Source: Streptococcaceae bacterium (GTDB taxonomy: Bacteria > Bacillota > Bacilli > Lactobacillales > Streptococcaceae). Taken from it: DNA of 11,078 nt. The notes below the pieces were generated by a model, which did no database searches, was not told where the DNA came from, and worked only from the letters and a program-made list of their open reading frames with translations. The DNA lies in NCBI GenBank assembly GCA_031270215.1, contig JAISYB010000008.1, positions 1 through 11,078 on the forward strand. Reading direction: 5' to 3'. Positions 1-6,345 of the stretch are shown here, piece by piece. The number at the start of each line of letters is the position of its first letter. Position 1 is the first letter of the stretch. The translations under genes were made by a program, and so were the position numbers.

Positions 1-1
1 C

Positions 2-679
2 AACTACAATGGAACAAGCGGAGATATTGATGTGCTGACTCACGAAGCAGGCCACGCTTTTCAGGTCTACCTGTCAGCAAAACGGATAAAAGCTGCAAGC
101 TTGATTTGGCCGACGATAGAAGCAGCGGAAATTTTCAGTATGAGTATGGAATTTATTACGTGGCCGTGGATGAGCGCCTTCTTTGGCGAAGCTACCCTAA
201 AATATCAATTTTCACATCTTTCAGATGCTTTGAAATTTTTGCCGTACGGTGCTTTAGTTGACCATTTTCAACAGGAAGTTTATGAAAATCCATATTTAAC
301 ACCAAATGAACGCAAAGTATTATGGCGAAAATTAGAGCGGCAGTACAAACCGGAAAGGGATTATTCTGAATCTGAAGCACTTGAACGAGGGATTTTCTGG
401 TTTAGGCAAGGACATATCTTTGATGTGCCATTCTACTACATCGACTATGCCTTGGCGCAGGTTGTCGCTTTCCAGTTTTGGCAAAGAGTAATCGTTGAAA
501 AGGATTCATCTGCATGGCGAGATTATCTTAAAATTGCCAGCATCGGCGGTGAGAAAACCTTCCTTGAGCTGATAGATGCGGCAGGACTTGTTAGCCCATT
601 TGAAGCAGGTGCGCTAGATAAATCTATCAAAGCAATTGAAGCTTTCTTAGAGCAGATTGATGAAGCAGCCTTGAGCTGA
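2..679 (+). CDS. M3-family oligoendopeptidase, C-terminal part (5' end outside window)
   Basis: This is a zinc metallopeptidase of family M3 (PepF-like), a cytosolic enzyme that cleaves short peptides. The reading frame is open from base 2, so the N-terminal half of the gene lies left of the window; about 225 residues are visible. The HEAGH zinc motif is at bases 41-55. A glutamate in AEIFS (bases 128-130) sits 25 residues after the second histidine, the spacing known for the third zinc ligand in M3 enzymes. Around bases 413-460 a segment HIFDVPFYYIDYA matches the conserved His/Tyr substrate-binding region of the family. The protein ends normally with TGA and runs straight into a terminator. 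An internal GTG at base 32 is not a plausible start because the zinc motif follows immediately and no ribosome binding site precedes it. Family assignment is firm; the exact subfamily and substrate are not. Confidence 0.93.
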   Translation, partial: NYNGTSGDIDVLTHEAGHAFQVYLSAKRIKAASLIWPTIEAAEIFSMSMEFITWPWMSAFFGEATLKYQFSHLSDALKFLPYGALVDHFQQEVYENPYLTPNERKVLWRKLERQYKPERDYSESEALERGIFWFRQGHIFDVPFYYIDYALAQVVAFQFWQRVIVEKDSSAWRDYLKIASIGGEKTFLELIDAAGLVSPFEAGALDKSIKAIEAFLEQIDEAALS

Positions 680-681
680 AT

Positions 682-730
682 AAAAACGCCTAACAGTTAC
701 CAATAATTTTGGTAGCACTAGGCGTTTTTT
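682..730. terminator. Bidirectional rho-independent terminator
   Basis: An 11-base-pair outer stem (682-692 with 719-729) carries A5 on the left and T6 on the right, so it can terminate both strands. Inside it a second stem (696-703 with 709-716, one G-T wobble) closes a 5-base loop. It sits between the stop codons of the convergent peptidase and cation transporter genes and serves both. Confidence 0.9.
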
Positions 731-733
731 GAT

Positions 734-1609
734 TTAATTTTCGGAATAAGGCTCAACATGAATGTCGATGTCATAGACATTGCAGTTATCTTTTAGTCGC
801 CGCTCGACGATCTCGGTTACTTGGTGGCTGTCGTAGACGCTCATATTAGGATCCATTTCAATGACAACATCAAGGAAAATATTACTACCATAGGTTCTGC
901 CACGAATGTCAACAATCCGTTTAATCTCAGCAATCTTAAATATTTCCATGCGATAGCTTTCGATTAACGCTTCGTCAAAGCCGTCTGAGAGTGAGAAGGC
1001 ACTGTCAGAGAAGATGTCATAGGCTGTTTTGAAGATGAAAAAGGTGATGATAACGGCACAAATTTTATCTAAAATTGGGAATCTTAAAGCGCTGCCTAAG
1101 ATTGCGACCGTTGTTGCGATACTGGTTACCGCATCACTGAGATTATCCTTTGCCGCAGCGAGAAGCCCCGGACTACGTAATCTTTCGGCAAGTTTTTTAT
1201 TATAAAGGTAGACCGTCAACATGATGATTGCCGCAAATACACCGACTAGTGCTGATAGCGGATTGATGGGCTCAATTGTGTTTGAGAAAAGCTTTTTAAT
1301 TGTTGATAATAAAACCTCAAAGCCAACTGCCAGCATGATAAAGCTAGTAATCAGACTTGCTACGTTTTCTATCTTCCAATGCCCATAAGCGTGGTCATCA
1401 TCTGCCGGACGTCTGGCAAGTCTTAAGCCGATTAGCACCGTGAGATTGCCAAGGACATCGGTAATGTTATTGAACGCATCAGCAATCAAGGACTGAGAGT
1501 TTGACATTTCGCCGATTGCAAGCTTTATCCCTGATAGAAAAATATAAGCAACAATGCTTAATAACACGCCTTTTTCTGCTAATTTTAACTCATCATAGCG
1601 GTTCATCAT
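734..1609 (-). CDS. Cation diffusion facilitator (CDF) transporter, probably Mn-type
   Basis: A 291-residue CDF-family membrane antiporter that exports divalent metal from the cytosol in exchange for protons. About six hydrophobic segments fill residues 13-205 and a cytosolic ferredoxin-like C-terminal domain follows (about 209-291, ending with HVEP). Signature features are visible: ADAFNN in TM2, DDDHAYGH at 70-77 after it, and KDNLSD in TM5. By alignment with E. coli FieF the transport site would be D44 and N48 (TM2) and D155 and D159 (TM5). Zinc exporters usually have His/Asp pairs, whereas an Asn/Asp-only site is typical of manganese exporters such as streptococcal MntE, so manganese export is inferred. 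Two ATG codons are tandem at 1609 and 1606. The Shine-Dalgarno AGGGGG (1613-1618) is 3 bases from the first and 6 from the second, so the second may be the real start. No clear promoter was found. The metal specificity is an inference. Confidence 0.9.
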   Translation of the reverse strand: MMNRYDELKLAEKGVLLSIVAYIFLSGIKLAIGEMSNSQSLIADAFNNITDVLGNLTVLIGLRLARRPADDDHAYGHWKIENVASLITSFIMLAVGFEVLLSTIKKLFSNTIEPINPLSALVGVFAAIIMLTVYLYNKKLAERLRSPGLLAAAKDNLSDAVTSIATTVAILGSALRFPILDKICAVIITFFIFKTAYDIFSDSAFSLSDGFDEALIESYRMEIFKIAEIKRIVDIRGRTYGSNIFLDVVIEMDPNMSVYDSHQVTEIVERRLKDNCNVYDIDIHVEPYSEN

Positions 1610-1713
1610 AATCCCCCTAGCTCATCATATATCATATCTTCATTTTATCACAAAGCTGTATTTTTGAGATAAAAATTCTTTTTCTCGGTGTTTAATGATT
1701 TTAAAATCTTGTA

Positions 1714-1826
1714 CAAAAATGTCATAGAACTAACGGTCTGAGAGATAAATTTTTACCGCTGTTTAATGCCGACTAGTCAACCTACTAAGGGAAACTCGCT
1801 AAAGCGGCATTACCGCTAGCTTTTTT
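1714..1826 (+). ncRNA. Candidate attenuator leader or small RNA, unassigned
   Basis: A plus-strand element with two mutually exclusive folds. TAATGCCG (1764-1771) pairs perfectly with CGGCATTA (1805-1812). That uses up bases that otherwise form the terminator hairpin GCTA-AA-GCGG/CCGC-TAGC followed by T6 (1798-1826). A small 5' stem CGGT/ACCG (1734-1737 with 1755-1758) precedes it. Competition between an upstream strand and a terminator is the layout of a transcription attenuator or riboswitch. The same features could also be a free-standing RNA of about 110 bases. The 5' end is a guess from TAAAAT at 1702-1707, which lacks a -35. No known riboswitch class was recognised, and no gene follows for 240 bases except pcrA, which has its own promoter. 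Confidence 0.35.
1798..1826 (+). terminator. Rho-independent terminator in the pcrA upstream region
   Basis: GCTA (1798-1801), an AA bulge, GCGG (1804-1807), loop CATTA, CCGC (1813-1816) and TAGC (1817-1820) form an 8-base-pair stem followed by six T residues (1821-1826). It is oriented for plus-strand transcripts only. There is no plus-strand protein gene directly upstream, so it must end a leader or small RNA, or block antisense reading out of the CDF side. Confidence 0.6.
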
Positions 1827-1850
1827 GTAATATTACCTAGAAAGGGATAA

Positions 1851-1873
1851 ATTTCCGAACATTTGCGAGCATT
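1851..1873 (+). promoter_or_regulatory. PurR-box-like site with a degenerate direct copy
   Basis: ATTTCCGAACATT (1851-1863) fits the purine-regulator box AWWWCCGAACWWT known from Lactococcus and related Firmicutes exactly. A second copy with two changes, ATTTGCGAGCATT, overlaps it 10 bases downstream (1861-1873). Its distance to the pcrA promoter (about 190 bases) is much larger than usual for PurR activation, and neither neighbouring gene belongs to purine metabolism. The match may therefore be fortuitous. Confidence 0.3.
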
Positions 1874-2031
1874 TGTATCAATTTTTTTAATTTTTACATC
1901 GTTAAACGCCGAGTGCGCCTTTTTTACTTGCAGTCAATGCAAAATGCGGGAGCTTGGCATTGGTGTCTAGCAAAATTTTTGCAGCAAGATTAACCAAAGC
2001 GTTTTAGTAAGGGTATCTGCACTTTTGTTTA

Positions 2032-2040
2032 TGTTATAAT
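2032..2040 (+). promoter_or_regulatory. pcrA promoter, extended -10
   Basis: TGTTATAAT is a perfect extended -10 element (TGn plus TATAAT). No good -35 is present at 16-18 bases upstream (GGTATC at 17). Transcription should start near 2046-2048, giving a leader of only about 20 bases before the GTG start of pcrA. Confidence 0.8.
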
Positions 2041-2055
2041 GTGACTAATGGTTTT

Positions 2056-2061
2056 GGAGGG
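2056..2061 (+). promoter_or_regulatory. Ribosome binding site that fixes the pcrA start
   Basis: GGAGGG lies 6 bases before GTG at 2068-2070. The only longer in-frame start, GTG at 2041, follows the -10 box directly and would lie at or upstream of the first transcribed base, so this site decides for 2068. Confidence 0.85.
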
Positions 2062-2067
2062 ATTAAC

Positions 2068-4293
2068 GTGGAAAATTATTTATTACAGCAGATGAATGAG
2101 CAGCAAGCGCGCGCAGTTCAGGCGACAGAAGGTCCTGTCTTGATTATGGCAGGCGCAGGTTCTGGTAAAACGCGTGTTTTAACGCATAGGATTGCTTACC
2201 TGATAGAAGAAAAAGGAATTAATCCTTGGAATATTCTAGCGATTACTTTTACGAATAAAGCAGCTAAGGAAATGCGTTTGCGGGTAGAGAAGCTAATCGG
2301 CACTCAAGATGTCTGGATTTCAACCTTTCACGCAATGTGTGTCCGAATTCTAAGACGTGATGGTGATAAGATTGGCTTTAATCGTAATTTTACAATTATC
2401 GATACGGGCGAAGCTAGAACTTTGATGAATCGTATCAAAAAAGAGCACAATTTAGATCCGAAGAAATGGAGTACACGTGCCATTCTTGGAACGATTTCTA
2501 ATGCCAAAAATGATTTGCTAACTGCCGCTGCTTATGAAAAACAAGCTGGCAATCTCTATCAAGAGGTTGTTGCCAAGTGCTATCAAAGCTATCAAAGGTA
2601 TTTAAGACAAAACGAGTCCATGGATTTTGATGATTTAATCATGAATACGATTCGTTTATTTGATGAGAACGAGGAAGTTTTAACATATTATCAAGGGAAA
2701 TTTCAATATATCCATGTGGACGAGTATCAGGATACCAATCATGCACAGTATACATTGGTTAAGCAACTAGCCAAAAAATTTCAGAATATCTGTGTTGTCG
2801 GTGATGCTGACCAGAGCATCTATGGCTGGCGTGGTGCAGATATGAGTAATATCCTTGAATTTGAAAAGGATTATCCAAAAACGCAGGTCATCTTATTGGA
2901 AGAAAATTACCGTTCAACCAAGAATATCCTAGGTGCGGCAAATGATGTTATTGAAAATAATCGCAAGCGCCGTCCTAAAAAGCTTTGGACACAAAATGCG
3001 ATGGGTGAGAAGCTAATCTATCATAAAGCCGAAAACGAACGTGATGAAGCGGAGTATATCGTTGGGGAAATCAAGCGTTTAGAAGCTGGCGGCAAATCGT
3101 TGGGCGATTTTGCAGTTCTTTATCGGACAAATGCACAATCACGGATTGTCGAGGAAATTTTTCTTAAATCAAATCTCCCTTACGTCATGGTTGGCGGACA
3201 GAAATTCTACGAACGCAAGGAGATAAAAGACGTTATTGCTTATCTGAATATTTTAGCTAATCCGCGCGATTCAATCAGCTTTGAGCGAGTGATTAATGCA
3301 CCAAAGCGGGGTATTGGGCAAGTTAGCTTGGAAAAAATGCGCAATTATGCAGCGCTGTATCAGCAGTCAATGCTTGAAGCTGCCTCAAATGCTGAACTAA
3401 CAGGCTTGAAGGGGAAAACGGCTGTGGCAGCTCGTCTTTTCGGGGAAGTTATTCTCCAGCTGATTAGCGAATTAGACGGTCTGACAGTTTCGGAAATCGT
3501 TAATGCAGTTTTAGAGCGATCAGGTTATCTTGCCGAGCTTGAAAGTCAAAATAATCTGGAAAGTCAGGCACGGATTGAAAATATCCAAGAATTTTTAACT
3601 GTTACGCAAAGCTTTGACCAAAATAATAATGAAGCAAGTGAGAGTGCACAAGATAAGTTGGCACGATTTTTAAATGATTTAGCGTTAGTGAGCGATTTAG
3701 ATGATGTCAAAGAGGAAGCGGCATGCGTGACTTTAATGACACTTCATGCTGCAAAGGGGCTGGAATTTCCGATTGTCTTTTTAATTGGTATGGAAGAAGG
3801 TATCTTTCCATTGAGCCGTGCAATCGAAGACGAAGCGGAGCTTGAAGAGGAGCGTAGACTTGCATATGTTGGTATTACGCGTGCTGAAGAGTTGCTTTAT
3901 CTCAGTAATGCAGTCAACAGAATGCTCTATGGCAAGACGAATAGGAACGCAACTTCACGCTTTTTAGATGAGATTGGTGATGAGTATCTGCGGACATCTG
4001 GGCTAGCTGGTCGCACTTCAACAGCATTTAACGCTAGCTATGCCAAGCAGGGTGCAAGCTTATCTGAATTCTTAAAAACAACACAGCAGACTAGAAATAC
4101 AGCTAAGCAAACGGCAGTACCCAAAGCTGTAGAGGCTTTTAGCATTGGAGATGTCATTGAACATCGAAAATGGGGCGAGGGGACAGTCATTAAGGTTACA
4201 GGTACGAATGATTCTCAAGAGCTAGACATTGCTTTTTCAGGTCTTGGTATTAAACGAGTGTTGGCAAAATTTGCGCCGATTACTAAAAGGTGA
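2068..4293 (+). CDS. pcrA: ATP-dependent DNA helicase PcrA (UvrD/Rep family)
   Basis: A superfamily 1A 3'-5' DNA helicase that works in repair, plasmid rolling-circle replication and removal of RNA polymerase or RecA from DNA. With the GTG start the protein has 741 residues, the usual length. All helicase motifs are present in order: AGAGSGKT (28-35, ATP binding), TFTNKAAKEM (60-69), DEYQD (218-222, Walker B), GDADQSIYGWRGA (245-257), ENYRS (279-283), TLHAAKGLEF (558-567) and EERRLAYVGITRAE (594-607). A low-complexity Ser/Thr/Ala/Gln linker follows, and then a Tudor-like C-terminal domain (about 691-741, IGDVIEHRKWGEGTV) that contacts RNA polymerase in Bacillus PcrA. It is transcribed from the extended -10 at 2032-2040. 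The stop codon lies 4 bases from the truB start, so the two genes are very probably translationally coupled. Identification is secure. Confidence 0.97.
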   Translation: MENYLLQQMNEQQARAVQATEGPVLIMAGAGSGKTRVLTHRIAYLIEEKGINPWNILAITFTNKAAKEMRLRVEKLIGTQDVWISTFHAMCVRILRRDGDKIGFNRNFTIIDTGEARTLMNRIKKEHNLDPKKWSTRAILGTISNAKNDLLTAAAYEKQAGNLYQEVVAKCYQSYQRYLRQNESMDFDDLIMNTIRLFDENEEVLTYYQGKFQYIHVDEYQDTNHAQYTLVKQLAKKFQNICVVGDADQSIYGWRGADMSNILEFEKDYPKTQVILLEENYRSTKNILGAANDVIENNRKRRPKKLWTQNAMGEKLIYHKAENERDEAEYIVGEIKRLEAGGKSLGDFAVLYRTNAQSRIVEEIFLKSNLPYVMVGGQKFYERKEIKDVIAYLNILANPRDSISFERVINAPKRGIGQVSLEKMRNYAALYQQSMLEAASNAELTGLKGKTAVAARLFGEVILQLISELDGLTVSEIVNAVLERSGYLAELESQNNLESQARIENIQEFLTVTQSFDQNNNEASESAQDKLARFLNDLALVSDLDDVKEEAACVTLMTLHAAKGLEFPIVFLIGMEEGIFPLSRAIEDEAELEEERRLAYVGITRAEELLYLSNAVNRMLYGKTNRNATSRFLDEIGDEYLRTSGLAGRTSTAFNASYAKQGASLSEFLKTTQQTRNTAKQTAVPKAVEAFSIGDVIEHRKWGEGTVIKVTGTNDSQELDIAFSGLGIKRVLAKFAPITKR

Positions 4294-4297
4294 GATG

Positions 4298-5203
4298 ATG
4301 AACGGGATTATTAATTTATATAAAGAAAAAGGAATGACGAGTCACGACTGTGTTTTTAAGCTCCGAAAAATCTTAAAGATGAAGAAAATCGGGCATGGTG
4401 GAACGCTTGATCCAGAAGTTGAGGGTGTTTTGCCAATCTGTGTGGGGCGAGGAACAAAGGTCATTGAGTATATGGTCGACAGCAATAAGACCTACGAGGG
4501 AGAGATGACCTTTGGCTTTACGACAACAACCGAGGATAAGACTGGTGAGATTGTTGAAATGGAGCGTTTAACCGTGCCGATACCTGATGAAGAGATTAAA
4601 GTCGCAATGCAGTCATTTCTTGGCAGTCAAATCCAAATTCCACCGATGTATTCTGCAGTTAAGGTCAATGGCAAGCGACTTTACGAATACGCACGATCTA
4701 ACCAAATGGTTGAACGTCCAAAGCGAGCGATTAAGATTGAAAGCTTTGAGCTAATTGAACCATCAGTTTTTGCCGACAGTTTGCAGCGTTGTAGCTTTCG
4801 TGTGACTTGCTCTAAGGGGACATATGTTAGAACTCTGGCGGTTGATTTGGGTAAACGTTTGTCTGTTCTTAGTCATATGAGCGAGTTAAAACGGACACAA
4901 GCTGCAGGATTAAAGATTAATACAGCAGAGAGCTTAGCCGTGATAAGCGAAAAGTTTGAAGCAGGCGATATGTCATTTCTCTATCCAATAGAGCTTGGTG
5001 TATCAAGCTTAGCGTGCGTTGAAGTGACAGGCGAGCAGCTAGAAGCAGTCCGTCATGGCGGGAAGTTCCCCCTAGCGCATCTTGGCTTAACAGCTCCGCC
5101 TAGTGCACCTATTGCTGTCTTTTATCAAGAACAGCTCGTTGCAATCTATATCACACACCCAGTGGATAGTGGTATTTTAAAGCCAAGTAAGGTATTAACC
5201 TAA
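4298..5203 (+). CDS. truB: tRNA pseudouridine(55) synthase TruB
   Basis: This enzyme converts uridine 55 in the T-loop of tRNAs to pseudouridine and also helps tRNA folding. The product has 301 residues. The catalytic motif GHGGTLDPEVEGVLPI spans residues 32-47 with the nucleophile D38. Other family blocks are YSAVKVNGKRLY (118-129) and GTYVRTL (174-180), and a C-terminal PUA-like region follows. Tandem ATG codons lie at 4295 and 4298. The second gives the conserved N-terminus MNGIINL and has better spacing from the AAGGTGA-type binding site formed by the end of pcrA. A longer in-frame start at 4229 inside pcrA is rejected because it adds 22 unrelated residues and lacks a binding site. It is the second gene of the pcrA cluster, without a promoter of its own that I can see. 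There is no obvious terminator before ribF. Confidence 0.96.
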   Translation: MNGIINLYKEKGMTSHDCVFKLRKILKMKKIGHGGTLDPEVEGVLPICVGRGTKVIEYMVDSNKTYEGEMTFGFTTTTEDKTGEIVEMERLTVPIPDEEIKVAMQSFLGSQIQIPPMYSAVKVNGKRLYEYARSNQMVERPKRAIKIESFELIEPSVFADSLQRCSFRVTCSKGTYVRTLAVDLGKRLSVLSHMSELKRTQAAGLKINTAESLAVISEKFEAGDMSFLYPIELGVSSLACVEVTGEQLEAVRHGGKFPLAHLGLTAPPSAPIAVFYQEQLVAIYITHPVDSGILKPSKVLT

Positions 5204-5238
5204 TCATACCGAAAAGCAATCTTGAGAAAGGGATTATT

Positions 5239-6168
5239 ATGGAAACAAAATATATACATCATCCAGTGGATGTGACCATGCTGCCGGCGACTCCTGTTGT
5301 GATGGTGCTGGGTTATTTTGACGGTTTGCATTTAGGACATCAAGAGGTGATTAGGACTGCACGCAAGGCGGCGGATAGTCAAAATTTACCCTTAGCAGTC
5401 TTAACCTTTACGCAGCATCCATCAATTGTTTTTGAGAAATTTAATCAAAGTAAAATGATGAAGCACTTGCTCTCGCCAGAGGAACGCTTGCAGCAGTTTG
5501 AAGCCTTAGGGGTCGATCTGCTCTATTTTTTGGATTTTACCTCACAAGTTGCAAAGCTTGCTCCGGCAATCTTTGTTGATCAATACTTGCGAAATTTCCG
5601 TGTGGATACGGTCGTGACTGGCTTTGATTATACCTTTGGGGAAAATGCTGATGTTGCTGAATTAAAACGCTTGGCGGCTGATTTGAATGTGATTACCGTT
5701 GCAGAATTTACTCAAGATGGACAAAAAGTCAGTTCAACTCGAATTAGAGCAGCGCTAGATACCGGAAATGTTGCCTTAGCCTACAAGCTTTTAGGGCGCC
5801 CGTATCAATTTTCAGGCTTAGTCGTTCACGGCGAGGCTAGAGGAAGAACGCTTGGCTTTAAAACAGCAAATCTGGAATTTGAACGTCATGTCTATACGCC
5901 GGCTGTCGGGGTTTACGTTGTTGATGTCCTCATCAATGGCGAAGTTTTTCGCGGCGCCGCCTCAATCGGTTATAATGATACCTTTGGTGATAATTTAAGA
6001 AAAACGGTCGAAGTTTTCATTCTTGATTTTGATGAAGAGATTTACGGCGAAACGATTACGGTTCAATGGCTAAAAAAAATTCGTGGCATGGTAAAATTTA
6101 AGCGGATTGATGAGTTGATTAGCCAGCTTCATGCAGACGAAAAAGCTGCAAGAGTATATCAGAAATAA
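5239..6168 (+). CDS. ribF: Bifunctional riboflavin kinase / FAD synthetase RibF
   Basis: This cytosolic enzyme phosphorylates riboflavin to FMN and then adenylylates FMN to FAD. At 309 residues it has the usual length. The N-terminal nucleotidyltransferase domain shows VLGYFDGLHLGHQ (23-35), GFDYTFGENAD (128-138) and SSTRIR (165-170). The C-terminal kinase domain shows GEARGRTLGFKTANL (198-212) and IYGETITVQWLKKIR (268-282). The kinase signature is normally GFPTANL; here the proline is replaced by lysine K208 while the metal- and nucleotide-binding T209 and N211 are kept, and a usual NPTF block reads NDTF (246-249). These changes may be lineage variation. A ribosome binding site AAAGGG (5227-5232) lies 6 bases before ATG. 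The 35-base gap after truB has no terminator or clear promoter, so it is probably the last gene of the pcrA-truB-ribF transcript. It ends before the bidirectional terminator at 6288-6328. Confidence 0.95.
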   Translation: METKYIHHPVDVTMLPATPVVMVLGYFDGLHLGHQEVIRTARKAADSQNLPLAVLTFTQHPSIVFEKFNQSKMMKHLLSPEERLQQFEALGVDLLYFLDFTSQVAKLAPAIFVDQYLRNFRVDTVVTGFDYTFGENADVAELKRLAADLNVITVAEFTQDGQKVSSTRIRAALDTGNVALAYKLLGRPYQFSGLVVHGEARGRTLGFKTANLEFERHVYTPAVGVYVVDVLINGEVFRGAASIGYNDTFGDNLRKTVEVFILDFDEEIYGETITVQWLKKIRGMVKFKRIDELISQLHADEKAARVYQK

Positions 6169-6187
6169 GGCTATCAAAAGGCGAAAT

Positions 6188-6240
6188 AGTACCAATGCTT
6201 GAAATATAAAGAAAGCAAGGTAGCGCCAACGCTTGAAACA
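6188..6240 (+). repeat. Imperfect 19-base direct repeat downstream of ribF
   Basis: AGTACCAATGCTTGAAATA (6188-6206) and AGCGCCAACGCTTGAAACA (6222-6240) match at 15 of 19 positions, and all four differences are transitions. The copies are offset by 34 bases. The second runs into a small inverted repeat AACAC/GTGTT (6236-6250). Function unknown; it lies in the ribF 3' untranslated region. Confidence 0.5.
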
Positions 6241-6287
6241 CGTGTCGTGTTGGTCGTCAGTCTAGGATAGCTGCAAAGGCAAATACA

Positions 6288-6328
6288 AAAAACTAGCGCT
6301 CAGCACCCCGACTGATCCGCTAGTTTTT
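6288..6328. terminator. Bidirectional rho-independent terminator
   Basis: An 11-base-pair stem AAAAACTAGCG/CGCTAGTTTTT (6288-6298 with 6318-6328) is extended inside by TCAG/CTGA (6300-6303 with 6312-6315). A5 and T5 flanks let it work for ribF on the plus strand and for the convergent HAD phosphatase on the minus strand. Confidence 0.9.
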
Positions 6329-6345
6329 GGCTTTTGATTGAAATG

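Larger units (their letters stand above)
1610..2034. other. Intergenic region between the CDF gene and pcrA
   Basis: These 425 bases lie between divergent genes and contain no convincing ORF. From left to right they hold the CDF ribosome binding site (1613-1618); a 12-base palindrome GATTTTAAAATC (1697-1708) that offers a -10-like TAAAAT to both strands; a structured plus-strand element ending in a terminator (1733-1826); a palindrome GTAATATTAC (1827-1836); phased ATTT repeats with a PurR-box-like match (1851-1890); and two short inverted repeats (1928-1942 and GCAAAA/TTTTGC at 1970-1982). A weak minus-strand promoter for the CDF gene could be ATGACA (1720-1725) with TAAAAT (1698-1703), spacer 16. 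Confidence 0.6.

Noticed and set aside
1733..1796. Resemblance to a TPP riboswitch (CTGAGA, TAATGCC and GGGAA in order)
   Set aside because: The stem preceding CTGAGA, the CTGATCTGG half of the second arm and the correct spacing to GGGAA are missing, and no thiamine gene follows.
1621..1840. Manganese riboswitch (yybP-ykoY) for the CDF gene on the minus strand
   Set aside because: I looked for the conserved purine-rich loops of that class on the minus strand and did not find them; the terminator present faces the plus strand.
1937..1993. Short ORF of 18 codons (ATG 1937) before pcrA
   Set aside because: It has no ribosome binding site or promoter at a suitable distance and no recognisable product.
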